Assembly: GCA_944388035.1 (NCBI GenBank)
Contig: CALXHF010000001.1
Location: 81,593 to 145,592 of the forward strand
Reading direction: 5' to 3'
DNA: 64,000 bases
From: an uncultured Clostridia bacterium
GTDB taxonomy: Bacteria; Bacillota; Clostridia; TANB77; CAG-508
Of this stretch, positions 30,074 to 40,618 are shown in pieces (position 1 is the first letter of the stretch; every line of letters begins with the position of its first letter). Below the pieces are notes generated by a model. That model was not told the DNA's origin and did not search any database. It worked only from the letters and a program-made list of their open reading frames with translations. The position numbers and the translations under genes are program-made.

Positions 30074-31873
30074 ATGAATAAGATAATACATTATTGTTGG
30101 TTTGGTGGGAAAAAATTACCAAGAGAAGTAAAAAAATGTATAAAAACATGGGAAAAGATGTTACCAGATTATGAAATAAAAGAATGGAATGAAAATAACT
30201 TTGATATTAATTGTTGTCCGTTTGTAAAAGAAGCATATGAAAATAAAAAATGGGCATTTGTAAGTGATTATGCTAGAATTTATGCTTTATATAATGAAGG
30301 CGGTTTGTATTTAGATACAGATATGAAAATTATAAAAAATGTTTCTGAATTTTTAGATAAAGATATGTTTATGGGATATGAGGATAGTGGGTATATAGGA
30401 ACAGCAGTAATTGGTGTTAAAGAAAAGAAAAATAAATATATAAAAGAAATATTGGATTTTTACAACAATTTGGAACATTTTTATCTTCAAAGTATAAACA
30501 ATTACACAAATCCAATTATTATAACTAAGATATTAAACAAATATAATTATGAAATAGATGAAAAAGGAATAAAAATATATGATGAACATATATATATATA
30601 TCCTAGAGAATATTTTTATCCTTTAAGTTACAATTATTCAGAAAAGGTTTTTACAAAAAATACTTGTATGGTACATTTATTTAATGCAACATGGACAAAT
30701 ATAGGAGAAAAAAGAACAATATTTTTATATAGAAAATTTGGCTTAACTTTAGGCGGAATAATGAATAATACTGTAAATATAATAGGGAATATTAAAGCTA
30801 GAATTATACATAGATGTTCAAGAATATATAATTTTTTTAGAATGAAATATTCCATTTATGTTAATAGAAATAAAAGAGCAAAAAAAATAAAGGAAGAGCT
30901 TTCAAAACAAGATGACTATTATGTAGCAATTTGCCATCCAGAATGGATAGGAGTAAAAAATGCAACTAAAGATACTTTCGGAAATAACGTAATAGAAATA
31001 AGAGAAATGTATACAAAAAAAGAAGCAGATATGATTGCAAATGAAATTGTTAATGCCAAAAAGAAAATGGTAATATTTAATGCTTTTGCATATGGTTGGG
31101 AAAATATTGTATTATCACTAAAAAAATACAACTCAAAAATAAAAGTAAAAATATTAATACATGGAGGAAATGCATTATTATCAGAGCCTTATGATTGGAA
31201 CGTACATAATTTAATATTGGACTTATATGGTAAAGAAAAAGTAGATGAAATTGGTTTTGTTAAAAAAAGTTTATATGAATTTTATAAGGCAAAAGGATAC
31301 AGGGCAAGTTTTTTAATGAATGATATAAATATAAATAATAAGGAACAATATATACTAGAAAACAAAGAACATAATGGATTAATGGTTGGTTTATATGCAT
31401 CAGGAGATAGATGGGTAAAAAATACTTATAATCAAATAAGTGCAATAAGTTTAATAGAAAATGTAAAGCTTGATTGTATACCTATAAATAATAAAATATC
31501 AACATTATCTAGAAGATATGATGTTAACTTAACAGGAGAAGAACATAATGTTTCTAGGGAAGAATTGTATAAAAGGATGGCTAATAATGATATTAATGTA
31601 TATGTAACTTTTACAGAGTGTGCACCACTAATACCGCTAGAGAGCTTAGAATTAGGTACTGTTTGTATAACTGGGGATAATCATCATTATTTTACAGGAA
31701 CTGAGTTAGAGAAGTATTTAGTAGTATCAAAAGAGGATGACATTATAGAAATATATAATAAAATAAAATATGCTCTTGAAAATAGAGAAAAAATAATGAA
31801 ATTATACAAAGAGTGGAAAAAAGATTATTCATTAAAGGCTAAAAAGAGTAAAGAAGAATTTTTGAAATTGTAA
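30074..31873 (+). CDS. Two-domain glycosyltransferase: GT32-like plus GT-B-like
   Basis: 599 residues from ATG 30074 (TGGAGG upstream). Residues 1-230 are a GT32/OCH1-like GT-A domain: 'IIHYCWFGGKKLPREVKKCI', 'WAFVSDYARIYALYNEGGLY' and the DXD motif 'LDTDMKI'. Residues about 280-599 form a second, GT-B-like domain ending in 'FTECAPLIPLESLELGTVCI', which resembles the sugar-nucleotide site of GT4 enzymes. Such fusions probably add two consecutive sugars. Specificities unknown. Confidence 0.75.
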   Translation: MNKIIHYCWFGGKKLPREVKKCIKTWEKMLPDYEIKEWNENNFDINCCPFVKEAYENKKWAFVSDYARIYALYNEGGLYLDTDMKIIKNVSEFLDKDMFMGYEDSGYIGTAVIGVKEKKNKYIKEILDFYNNLEHFYLQSINNYTNPIIITKILNKYNYEIDEKGIKIYDEHIYIYPREYFYPLSYNYSEKVFTKNTCMVHLFNATWTNIGEKRTIFLYRKFGLTLGGIMNNTVNIIGNIKARIIHRCSRIYNFFRMKYSIYVNRNKRAKKIKEELSKQDDYYVAICHPEWIGVKNATKDTFGNNVIEIREMYTKKEADMIANEIVNAKKKMVIFNAFAYGWENIVLSLKKYNSKIKVKILIHGGNALLSEPYDWNVHNLILDLYGKEKVDEIGFVKKSLYEFYKAKGYRASFLMNDININNKEQYILENKEHNGLMVGLYASGDRWVKNTYNQISAISLIENVKLDCIPINNKISTLSRRYDVNLTGEEHNVSREELYKRMANNDINVYVTFTECAPLIPLESLELGTVCITGDNHHYFTGTELEKYLVVSKEDDIIEIYNKIKYALENREKIMKLYKEWKKDYSLKAKKSKEEFLKL

Positions 31874-31881
31874 GGTGGAAT

Positions 31882-32106
31882 ATGGAAATTTTAGATAAGT
31901 ATAGAATTATAAATGAAGAACTTAATATGGAGAACGAAATATTAAGAAATAACTTAAAAACAATTAAAGAGGGCGAAGATACAGATAAAAATAAAATAGA
32001 ATATTTAAGTAAAGAAAATAAAGAATTAAGAGAACATTTGGACGAAATATTGTATTCTAGAAGTTATAAATTTATTCAGAAATTTAAAAAAATTGTAAGG
32101 AGATAA
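31882..32106 (+). CDS. Small coiled-coil protein of the polysaccharide locus
   Basis: 74 residues, entirely charged helix ('ENEILRNNLKTIKEG', 'IEYLSKENKELREHL'), ending 'LYSRSYKFIQKFKKIVRR'. The SRSYKF.QKF.K tail is often seen at the end of glycosyltransferases, where a basic amphipathic helix touches the membrane. It may tether or bridge neighbouring transferases. It lies tightly between two GT genes. Confidence 0.65.
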   Translation: MEILDKYRIINEELNMENEILRNNLKTIKEGEDTDKNKIEYLSKENKELREHLDEILYSRSYKFIQKFKKIVRR

Positions 32107-32110
32107 TTAA

Positions 32111-33152
32111 TTGAAAGAAAACAATCAACTAAATAATAAAAAGAAAATAGCAATTGTTATAGATGTAGAAGGTTGGGCTTTTTATAATTCTGCTAGCCAA
32201 ATAAAAAAATATTTATCAAATTATTATGATATTGATATAATACCAATGGATATTCTTGAAGGAAACATTGTAAAAATGTTTATATTAACGAAAAAATATG
32301 ATTTGACACACTTTATGTGGAGAGGTCATATATCTTGGATAAATAGTGAATTTGCTAAATATTATATAAATTCTTTAGGAGAGGAATATGAGCAATTTGA
32401 AAACGAATATTTAAAAAGTGCAAATATAACAACAGCTGTTTGTGACCATTTATATTTAAATGAAGAGGGAAAAGAGTTAACGAATTTTGTTTGTAATAAT
32501 GCAAAATCATATATTACTATTTCCAAGAGGCTTTATGATATTTATTCTAACAATAAAGATATAAAAAAACCGGCAATGATTATACAAAACGGTATTAATT
32601 TAGGACTATTTTATCAAAAAAAAAATAATAAATATGATAATTTTGATAATAAAGAAATTATTATTGGTTGGACAGGCAATAGTAAGTTTGTAGATGAAAC
32701 TGATGATGATTTAAAAGGTGTTAAAAAAATTATTAAACCTGCAATAGAAGAATTAATATCAGAAGGATATAATATAAGATTAAATATTGCAGATAGAAAT
32801 GAAAAATTTATTCCACATGATGAAATGCCAGATTATTATAATAGCCTAGATATTTATATATGTGCATCAAGAACTGAAGGAGCACCTAATACAATATTAG
32901 AAGCAATGGCTTGTCGGAGTACCAATAATTTCCACAGATGTAGGAATCGTACCAGAAGTTTTTGGAGAGGAGCAAAAGAAGTTTATAATAGAAAGAACTA
33001 AAGAAGAATTAAAAGAAAAAATAAAAGAATTAATAGATAATAAAGAAGAAATGAAAATATTATCAGAAGAAAATTTAGAAAGAGTAAAGAAATACTCTTG
33101 GGAAGAACAAGCAAATAAATATAAAAAATTTTTTGATATGAATTTAGAATAA
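32111..33152 (+). CDS. Family 4 glycosyltransferase, read through a +1 shift at CGG 32915
   Basis: About 346 residues from TTG 32111 (AAGGAGA upstream). The N-terminal part has 'IVIDVEGWAFYNSASQIKK'; the nucleotide-sugar half has 'IIGWTGNSKFVDE' and 'DIYICASRTEGAPNTILEAM' then Ala-Cys. At this point the zero frame has CGG 32915-32917 where GT4 enzymes have Gly-Val-Pro. Skipping the C gives GGA and continues 'GVPIISTDVGIVPEVFGEEQ' to the stop 33150-33152. Without the shift the last 78 residues are lost and the frame runs on to 33001 in unrelated sequence. Confidence 0.82.
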
Positions 33153-33171
33153 TAAATGGAAGGAAAATACA

Positions 33172-35289
33172 ATGAAAAAGAAATTGAAAATAGATAGAAT
33201 TAAATTAAAAGAAAACATAATAATATTTTTAATTATGGCATCATTATTGACTGTTTCGTTATTATCACTATATCCAGGTCTTATAACAGTTGATGGAAAT
33301 AATCAGTGGGAACAAGTTGAAAGTAATAATATACAGACTAATCACCCATTCTTTTCTACATTTTTTTGGTGGTTGTTAGCTAAATTATGGCATAGCCCAA
33401 CAGTTTTAGTTGTGTTTCAAATAATTTTATTAAGTGTAATATGGACTTTTATATGTAGCCAGTTAAACTCAAAAGGAACTATAAAAAGAAAAATAATTTA
33501 TACTATAATAATGTGTTTTGTACCTATAATATTTGCGTATGCAGTTACTGCGTGGAAAGATATAATATATTCATATATGTTATTATTATTAGCATTAATG
33601 TTTTATATAGGAGTAAAAAAAGATTTTAAATATACATTTTTAGATATTTTTATAATATGCGTAAGCATAGTTTGGGTAATGTGTTATAGATATAATGGAA
33701 TTATTGCAGGAGTTCTATCAATTTTAACATTCTTTATTATATTTTTGAAGAAAAAAATAGGATGGAAGAAGATAGGGATAAGTTTTATAATTCTGATTAC
33801 AATTTTTGGTGTTTGTAAATTACCAGAAAAAATCATGTATAAACCTGATGAGAGTAAAAGTACAGGAACTGGAACAGTAAATGATATTATTTTATTTACA
33901 TTAGCATCTTTAGTTAAAGAAGATAAAATAGATGATCCAAATGATTTAGCTATTATAGATAGTATATATCCAATAGAAAAAATGAAAGAAGAATATGATC
34001 CATATGTTGCAAATTCTACATCATTTTCTGAAAATTATAACAGAGAAGCATATGCACCTAAAACAGATGAAGTAACAAAAATATTAATAAAATATGCATT
34101 TAAACATCCTATGACAATAATAAGACATTATTTAAAGGTAGATAATTTATTAATAGGACCAACTTTAAAAGATGGATATGTATATATATATGATTTTTCA
34201 TACTGGGAAACAAAGTATAGTGGAAATTTTGATGAAAAACTAACACCAATATGGAAAACAGGATATAAGATTTATTTGGCATTAATTAATTTTAGTACAA
34301 CAACAGCAGTTTCTGAATATTTCCATATGCCAGCAAATATGATGTATTTATCTATAATTCTTATGATAATTTATTGTAAGAAATTTAAAGATAAAAGATA
34401 TTTTTTAGTGTTATTACCAATGTTATATAATACTATTTCATTATTACCTATAAATGTTGCACAAGATTTAAGATATGTATATATAAATTATTTAACATTG
34501 CTATTATTAGTAATACCTATGTTTTTATTTACAAAGAGCAAGGCAAATAATATACAAGGCAATAAGTATAATAATAGCATAGTAAATAATAAAAATAATT
34601 TTAAGACTCTAGTAATTATACCAGCTTATAACGAAGAAGATTCAATAGAGAAAGTAGTTAATAGTGTTTATGATGAAAATATAGATAATTGTGATGTTTT
34701 AGTAGTAAATGATGGGTCAAAAGATAAAACAGAACAAAAAGTAAAAAATACAAAAGCAATATTAATAGATTCACCAAATAACTTAGGAATAGGTGGAGCA
34801 GTTCAGACAGGATATTTGTATGCAAAGAAAAATAATTATGATATTGCAATACAAATAGACGGGGATGGTCAGCATAATCCTAAGTATATAAGTAAGTTAA
34901 TAGATGAAATAAAAGAAGGAAATGACTTAGTAATAGGATCAAGATTTATAGGTGAAAAAGATTATAAACAAACAAAATTAAGAATGCTTGGAATAAATCT
35001 TATATCATCAACTATTAACTTTATGACAGATACAAAAATATATGATACAACATCAGGATTAAGAGCGGTAAATAGAAATATTATAGAAGAATTTGCTGAT
35101 TCATATCCATATGATTATCCAGAACCAATTACAAATATGGAAATTATAAAAAAAGGATATAAAGTAAAAGAAATACCTGTGAAAATGAGACAAAGAGAGA
35201 CAGGAAAGTCTTCAATATCACCATTAAAGAGCATAAGCTATATGTTTAAAGTTATAGTATCTATAATAATTATGGGATTTAAAAATTAG
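33172..35289 (+). CDS. Fusion: DUF6020-like membrane protein plus DPM1-like GT2
   Basis: 705 residues. About 1-460 is polytopic with roughly ten membrane segments and a large outer loop ('LITVDGNNQWEQVESNNIQT', 'AVTAWKDIIYSYMLL'), like DUF6020 and GT-C-type proteins. About 475-705 is a cytoplasmic polyprenyl-phosphate glycosyltransferase domain: 'VIIPAYNEEDSIEKVVNSVY', 'VVNDGSKDKTEQ', 'IQIDGDGQHNPKYI'. The arrangement implies that one polypeptide charges undecaprenyl phosphate with a sugar inside and uses it outside. The DUF2304 gene that follows is a frequent companion of such GT2s. Confidence 0.75.
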   Translation: MKKKLKIDRIKLKENIIIFLIMASLLTVSLLSLYPGLITVDGNNQWEQVESNNIQTNHPFFSTFFWWLLAKLWHSPTVLVVFQIILLSVIWTFICSQLNSKGTIKRKIIYTIIMCFVPIIFAYAVTAWKDIIYSYMLLLLALMFYIGVKKDFKYTFLDIFIICVSIVWVMCYRYNGIIAGVLSILTFFIIFLKKKIGWKKIGISFIILITIFGVCKLPEKIMYKPDESKSTGTGTVNDIILFTLASLVKEDKIDDPNDLAIIDSIYPIEKMKEEYDPYVANSTSFSENYNREAYAPKTDEVTKILIKYAFKHPMTIIRHYLKVDNLLIGPTLKDGYVYIYDFSYWETKYSGNFDEKLTPIWKTGYKIYLALINFSTTTAVSEYFHMPANMMYLSIILMIIYCKKFKDKRYFLVLLPMLYNTISLLPINVAQDLRYVYINYLTLLLLVIPMFLFTKSKANNIQGNKYNNSIVNNKNNFKTLVIIPAYNEEDSIEKVVNSVYDENIDNCDVLVVNDGSKDKTEQKVKNTKAILIDSPNNLGIGGAVQTGYLYAKKNNYDIAIQIDGDGQHNPKYISKLIDEIKEGNDLVIGSRFIGEKDYKQTKLRMLGINLISSTINFMTDTKIYDTTSGLRAVNRNIIEEFADSYPYDYPEPITNMEIIKKGYKVKEIPVKMRQRETGKSSISPLKSISYMFKVIVSIIIMGFKN

Positions 35290-35298
35290 GAGGAAAAT

Positions 35299-35643
35299 AT
35301 GATATATACATTTGCAATAATATTTTCAATAGCATTTATAATATTTATTATAAATTTAGTTAGAAAAAATAAATTAGACGAGAAATATTCAATACTATGG
35401 TTATTTGCTAGTGTTGTTATATTAATAGTAGCATTATTTCCATCAATAATCACAATAATAGCACAAAAATTCAATGTATTTTATCCACCAACATTAATGT
35501 TACTTTTTGCAATAATTGTGTTAGGTGCATATATTGTGCATATTACGGTAGTAATAACAAAACAAAATAAAATGATAGTTAAATTGACACAAGAGCTAGG
35601 AATATTAAAAGAGAAATTTGAAAAAAAAGAAGAGGAAAAATAA
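35299..35643 (+). CDS. DUF2304-like small membrane protein
   Basis: 114 residues with three membrane segments and a charged C-terminal tail. 'NKLDEKYSILWLFASVVILI' is typical of DUF2304 proteins, which accompany DPM1-like glycosyltransferases, possibly as anchor or flippase helper. RBS AGGAGG; 9 nt after the fusion gene. Confidence 0.75.
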   Translation: MIYTFAIIFSIAFIIFIINLVRKNKLDEKYSILWLFASVVILIVALFPSIITIIAQKFNVFYPPTLMLLFAIIVLGAYIVHITVVITKQNKMIVKLTQELGILKEKFEKKEEEK

Positions 35644-36429
35644 ATGGAAGAATTTAAAAATCATACATTTGTAGTGTGTGCATATAAAGAGTCAAAATAT
35701 TTAGAAGAGTGTATAAAATCTTTGAAAAATCAAAATGTGAAAAGTAATATAATAATAGCAACATCAACTCCTAATGACTATATAAAAGAAATCGCTAAAA
35801 AACATAATTTAGAATTATATGTAAATGAAGGAGAAAGCGGAATAGGGCAAGACTGGAATTTTGGTGTAAGTAAAACTATTACTGATTATGTTACAGTAGC
35901 ACACCAAGATGATATTTATTGTGAAAATTATTTAGAGGAAATCATAAAGAAATTAAACGATAAGAAAGATTTTATAATAGCTTTTGGAAATTATAGAGAA
36001 ATAAAAAATGGAGAAATAATACCTTTAACAACAAATTTAAAAATAAAGAAAATCTTACAAGCACCACTAAAGAAACACGGAGATAAAAAATGGGCTAAAA
36101 AATTTGCTCTAAAATTTGGAACTTCGATTTGTTGCCCTTGTGTTACAGTCAATACAAAATATACTGGAAAAATGCCATATTTAACAAATATGAAATGTGA
36201 TTTAGATTGGGAAACATGGTATGAATTTGCAAAAACAGAATATCCATTTTTATACATAAATAAAGAAATAATGCAACATAGAATACACGAAGAGTCAGAA
36301 ACATCTAATTTAATACAAAATAACATTAGATTAGAAGAAGATTATGAAATGTTTAAAAAATTCTGGCCAAAACCAATTGCTAAATTACTTATGCATTTTT
36401 ATAAAAATGCAATAAAGACTAATAATTAA
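35644..36429 (+). CDS. Family 2 glycosyltransferase
   Basis: 261 residues. Opens 'HTFVVCAYKESKYLEECIKS', with 'GESGIGQDWNFGVSKTITDY' and the metal-binding segment 'TVAHQDDIYCENYLEEI', a GT2 variant with HQDD instead of DSDD. Starts directly after the DUF2304 stop. Sugar specificity unknown. Confidence 0.8.
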   Translation: MEEFKNHTFVVCAYKESKYLEECIKSLKNQNVKSNIIIATSTPNDYIKEIAKKHNLELYVNEGESGIGQDWNFGVSKTITDYVTVAHQDDIYCENYLEEIIKKLNDKKDFIIAFGNYREIKNGEIIPLTTNLKIKKILQAPLKKHGDKKWAKKFALKFGTSICCPCVTVNTKYTGKMPYLTNMKCDLDWETWYEFAKTEYPFLYINKEIMQHRIHEESETSNLIQNNIRLEEDYEMFKKFWPKPIAKLLMHFYKNAIKTNN

Positions 36430-36445
36430 ATAAAAAGGAGAAAAT

Positions 36446-37399
36446 ATGCCTAAAGTAAGTGTAATAGTTCCAATATATAATGTAGAAAAATATTTAGAAA
36501 AATGTTTAGATTCTTTAGTTAATCAAACATTAGAAGATATAGAAATAATATTAGTAAATGATGGCTCTACTGATAATTCTGGACAAATAGCAAAAGAATA
36601 TGCAAGCAAATACAAAGAAAAGATAGTATATTTAGAAAAACAAAATGGAGGGCTGTCAGATGCGAGAAACTATGGCTTAGAATATGCAAAAGGAGATTAT
36701 ATTTCTTTTGTTGATTCTGACGATTATATTAGTAAAAATTTGTATTCTGAACTTGCTAGATATATGGAAGAAGATTATGATATGGTTAAGTTTGGAATAT
36801 TAACAGTAAATTTAAAGAATAACAAAATTACACAAAATGAAACTAAGCAATTTGAAAGCAAGACAGGAGAAGAAGCTTTTGATATATTATATAAAACTGA
36901 TAAAATGACAGAAGTAGCTTGGGGATATTTATATAAAGCATCTTTTTGGAAAGAAAATAATTTTAAATTTACTAAGGATATGTATCATGAAGATTTTGGA
37001 TTAATACCATTAGTAATTTTAAAAGCTAAAAAAGTTGCTTCAACAAATATACTTGGATACTATTATGTACAGTCAGATAAAAGTATAACAAGAAATTCTG
37101 ACGAGAAAAAGAAATTAAAAATGTCATATGATTTATTAAAATTTTATGACAATATGATTAAAGAAATAGAAAATTATGATATTAGTAAAAAAGCAAAAGA
37201 AAATATAAAAATATATTATACTAATTGTATTTTGTTAGAAATAAAAAATATTTCTAATGAAGAGGAAAAACAAAAATACATAAAAGAAATCAAAAAAAGA
37301 AAAATGATTAAAAATATAAAAGTTAGAAATTTTAAACAACTAGTAAAAAGAATATTTTTAAACATTAATATAGATTATTATTTAAAAATAAAAAGATAA
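36446..37399 (+). CDS. Family 2 glycosyltransferase
   Basis: 317 residues. 'KVSVIVPIYNVEKYLEKCLD', 'ILVNDGSTDNSGQ', 'GGLSDARNYGLEYAKGDYIS', 'FVDSDDYIS'. Closely related in its N-terminal half to the gene at 27916, so the two probably arose by duplication. The C-terminal region has a basic tail. RBS AAAGGAG. Confidence 0.85.
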   Translation: MPKVSVIVPIYNVEKYLEKCLDSLVNQTLEDIEIILVNDGSTDNSGQIAKEYASKYKEKIVYLEKQNGGLSDARNYGLEYAKGDYISFVDSDDYISKNLYSELARYMEEDYDMVKFGILTVNLKNNKITQNETKQFESKTGEEAFDILYKTDKMTEVAWGYLYKASFWKENNFKFTKDMYHEDFGLIPLVILKAKKVASTNILGYYYVQSDKSITRNSDEKKKLKMSYDLLKFYDNMIKEIENYDISKKAKENIKIYYTNCILLEIKNISNEEEKQKYIKEIKKRKMIKNIKVRNFKQLVKRIFLNINIDYYLKIKR

Positions 37400-37451
37400 A
37401 TTATTGGTAAAGACAGAATGATTGGTAATTATGAAAATTAGGGAGAAAGAA

Positions 37452-38429
37452 ATGGATAAAAAAGTATCAGTTCTTATACCTGCTTATAATTGTGAAAAAT
37501 ATATAGAAAGATGTATAAGAAGTATATTAAATCAAGATTATGATAATATAGAAATTGTAGTTATAAACGATGGCTCAACAGATAATACTCAATCAGTAAT
37601 TCAAAAACTTAAATCTGAAAATGCTAATATAGTAAGTATAGATAGAGAAAACAAAGGAGTTTGTGAGACTAGAAATGAATTATTAAACTTAGCAACAGGA
37701 GAATATGTTACATTTATTGATTCAGATGATTGGATTGATAAAGGATATATAAAAACATATTTAGATAATGCAGAAGGATATGACATTGTTATAGGAGGCT
37801 TTAGAAGACCAAACCAAGAAGGAAAAATTCTTTTTGAGGTAGGATTAAAAGACGAAAAATGGTCACCTTATATGTCAACAGCATTATGGTCAAATTTATA
37901 TAGAAAAGAATTTATAGTAGAGAATAATTTGAAAATTATAAATATGAATATTGCAGAAGATATATATTTTAATTTATTAGCATATAACCTGACAGATAAG
38001 ATAAAGATAATTGATTATGTAGGATACAATTGGTATTTAAATACAGAAAGTATTTCAAATACAACTCACAAAGATATAAGCAAAATAGAAATTTTTAAAT
38101 TTTTAAATACTTCATATGAAGATTTAAAAAAGATAGGAGCATTAGAAAAAAACTATGAAATTTTAGAATATTATTTTACTACATATATTTTAATGTTTTT
38201 GGGAATGTCAACAGCACAGACAAAATTTAAAGTAATGAGTAAAGAATACGATAAATTATACAATTGGTTAAAAGAAAGATTTCCAAATTATAAAAAGAAC
38301 AAATTATTTGGAATTAATACTCCAAAAGGAGAAAGAACAAACGTAAGACTTTTTGCATTGGCATTTATAATTGCACATAAAATACATCTTGGGAAAATTT
38401 TTGTATATATGTATAGTCATTTAAGATAA
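37452..38429 (+). CDS. Family 2 glycosyltransferase
   Basis: 325 residues from ATG 37452, chosen for GGGAG upstream over an earlier in-frame TTG. 'VSVLIPAYNCEKYIERCIRS', 'VVINDGSTDNTQS', 'GVCETRNELLNLATGEYVTF', 'IDSDDWIDK'. Acts in the cytoplasm on the growing repeat; sugar unknown. Confidence 0.85.
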   Translation: MDKKVSVLIPAYNCEKYIERCIRSILNQDYDNIEIVVINDGSTDNTQSVIQKLKSENANIVSIDRENKGVCETRNELLNLATGEYVTFIDSDDWIDKGYIKTYLDNAEGYDIVIGGFRRPNQEGKILFEVGLKDEKWSPYMSTALWSNLYRKEFIVENNLKIINMNIAEDIYFNLLAYNLTDKIKIIDYVGYNWYLNTESISNTTHKDISKIEIFKFLNTSYEDLKKIGALEKNYEILEYYFTTYILMFLGMSTAQTKFKVMSKEYDKLYNWLKERFPNYKKNKLFGINTPKGERTNVRLFALAFIIAHKIHLGKIFVYMYSHLR

Positions 38430-38441
38430 GAAGGAGTAATA

Positions 38442-39353
38442 ATGGAAGATAAAAAAGTTGCGATATTAATATCTACATATAATGGTGAAAAGTATCTAAA
38501 AGAACAATTAGATAGTTTATTAAACCAAACATATAAAAATATTGATATATATATTAGAGATGATAACTCAAAAGATAATACAATAAAGATAATACAAGAT
38601 TATATGAAAAATAAATCTAATATAAAGTTAATAAAAGGTAAAAATTTAGGCTTTGTAAGAAGCTTTTTCGAATTGTTAAAAAATGCAGAAGAGACGGATT
38701 ATTATGCTTATTGCGATCAAGATGATGTTTGGATGGAAGATAAAATACAAAGAGCAGTAGATAGTTTATCTAAATTAGATGAAAATAAGCCTAATTTGTA
38801 TTTTTCTAATTCGGATTATTATGATGGAGAAATGAATTTTGTCGCACATGGAGATCCTAAAAAGGTATACAATTTTAGAAATTCTTTAGTAGAGTGTGTG
38901 TCACAAGGAATGACAATGTGTATTAATAAAAAAGCAAGAGATTATATAGTAGATAATATCCCACAAAATTGTGTTTTTCATGATTGGTGGACATATATGA
39001 TATGTGCAGGAATGGGAAATATATTTTATGATGAAAAACCACTAGTAAAATACAGGAGACATACAAAAAGTGTGACAGCAGAAGGAAAGAACTTTATTGA
39101 ACTGCAAATGTGGAGAATAAGAAAATTTTTGAAAACAGATGAATTAAAAAAGATAAAAAAACAATTAATAGAATTTGAAGTATATTTTGGAAAAGAATTA
39201 GAAGAAGAAAATAAAAAAGTTTTACATTTATTTACAAACGAAAAATATAGTTTTTCAAAAGCAATAGTAAAAACTTTCTATCCAAAGAGATTTAGAAAGA
39301 AATTTTCAGATGAAATATTGTTAAGAATATTATTTCTAATTGGTAAACTATAA
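38442..39353 (+). CDS. Family 2 glycosyltransferase, rhamnosyltransferase-like
   Basis: 303 residues. 'VAILISTYNGEKYLKEQLDS', 'IYIRDDNSKDNTIKII' and 'YYAYCDQDDVWMEDKIQRAV'. The RDDxSxDxT and CDQDDVW pair is typical of rhamnosyltransferases of the RfbF/WsaF kind. That fits the dTDP-rhamnose genes at 48.4-51.8 kb. Confidence 0.8.
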   Translation: MEDKKVAILISTYNGEKYLKEQLDSLLNQTYKNIDIYIRDDNSKDNTIKIIQDYMKNKSNIKLIKGKNLGFVRSFFELLKNAEETDYYAYCDQDDVWMEDKIQRAVDSLSKLDENKPNLYFSNSDYYDGEMNFVAHGDPKKVYNFRNSLVECVSQGMTMCINKKARDYIVDNIPQNCVFHDWWTYMICAGMGNIFYDEKPLVKYRRHTKSVTAEGKNFIELQMWRIRKFLKTDELKKIKKQLIEFEVYFGKELEEENKKVLHLFTNEKYSFSKAIVKTFYPKRFRKKFSDEILLRILFLIGKL

Positions 39354-39367
39354 AATAGGGAGAAAAA

Positions 39368-40618
39368 ATGAAAAAGGATAAGGTACTTATAAAGAACTTC
39401 ATATGGAATACAATAGGTATAATGATGAATTCATTTAATTCATTATTTTTCTTAATAGTAGTTTCTAGAATAAATGGATTAAATGATGCGGGGATTTTTA
39501 GCTTAGCATTTTCAACAGCATTATTATTATATACAATTGGCTTATATTCTGGAAGAATGTTTCAGGTTACGGATATTGAAAATAAGATTACAGATAAAGA
39601 TTATATTTTTAGTAAAGTAATTTCATGTTCATTGATGATTGTCTTGGGTTTAGGATTTGTAATTATAAGAGGATATGATATATATAAAGCTTTAGTAATG
39701 TTGTTCTTAATAATATATAAAGCAACAGAAGCATTTTCTGATACATTATATGCAGTATTACAGAAAAATGATAAATTGTATCAATCAGGACAATCATTAG
39801 CACTGAAATCAATTATAGGAATTATATGTTTTATAGTAGTTGATTTTATTTTTAAGAATTTAGTAATTGCATGTTTGTCAATAGTGTTAGTAAATTTAAT
39901 AATTATGGCAGTTTTTGATTATCCGAAAGTTAAAAAATATATACCTAATGACATAAAAGTTAATCTAGAAAATGTAAAAAATATATTCAAAAAAGAATTT
40001 TTTGTATTTATAAATTCCTTCTTATCAAATTATATATTAAATGCATCAAAATATGCTATAGATAATTATCTGCAAGAAGCAGATCAAGCAAGATTTGGTT
40101 ATATAATAATGCCAGCAACGGTTATATCAATGTTTAGCCAATTTATTTTAATGCCATATACAAATAAGATTAGAGAGATGTACGCAAAAAATGAAATGAA
40201 AAAATTAAAGCAAAATATAGGAAAAATAATAGGAATAGTCATAGCATTCGGAGTTTTAGCAATTTCTGTTGCTTATTTAATAGGAATACCAGTATTAGAA
40301 TTTATATATAACACTCAATTAAGTGAATATAGATTAGATTTAGTTATTATTTTATTTGCTTATATAATGTATGCTATTTCTTATATAGATTTAGTTGTAC
40401 TAACAACAGCAAGAAAAACTTTCATACAGTTTTTAGTATATGGTTTTACAGCAATAGTTACATTAATAGTATCTAATGTGTTGGTAAATCAAATGGGAAT
40501 AAAAGGTGCTAGCTTAACTTGCGTTATTTCACTTGGATTATTATTTATTTTATATTTTTATAATACTGAAAAATTCTATAAAAGAGGAAGAGAAATAAAG
40601 GGGGATTCAAGTATATGA
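39368..40618 (+). CDS. Polysaccharide flippase (Wzx/MATE-like, MOP superfamily)
   Basis: 416 residues with about twelve membrane segments. N-terminus 'FIWNTIGIMMNSFNSLFFLI' and 'GIFSLAFSTALLLYTIGLYS' are typical of oligosaccharide flippases. It would turn the lipid-linked repeat outward. An ABC exporter is also present in the locus (53.9-55.4 kb), so two glycans may be made. Its stop overlaps the next start (ATGA). Confidence 0.82.
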   Translation: MKKDKVLIKNFIWNTIGIMMNSFNSLFFLIVVSRINGLNDAGIFSLAFSTALLLYTIGLYSGRMFQVTDIENKITDKDYIFSKVISCSLMIVLGLGFVIIRGYDIYKALVMLFLIIYKATEAFSDTLYAVLQKNDKLYQSGQSLALKSIIGIICFIVVDFIFKNLVIACLSIVLVNLIIMAVFDYPKVKKYIPNDIKVNLENVKNIFKKEFFVFINSFLSNYILNASKYAIDNYLQEADQARFGYIIMPATVISMFSQFILMPYTNKIREMYAKNEMKKLKQNIGKIIGIVIAFGVLAISVAYLIGIPVLEFIYNTQLSEYRLDLVIILFAYIMYAISYIDLVVLTTARKTFIQFLVYGFTAIVTLIVSNVLVNQMGIKGASLTCVISLGLLFILYFYNTEKFYKRGREIKGDSSI

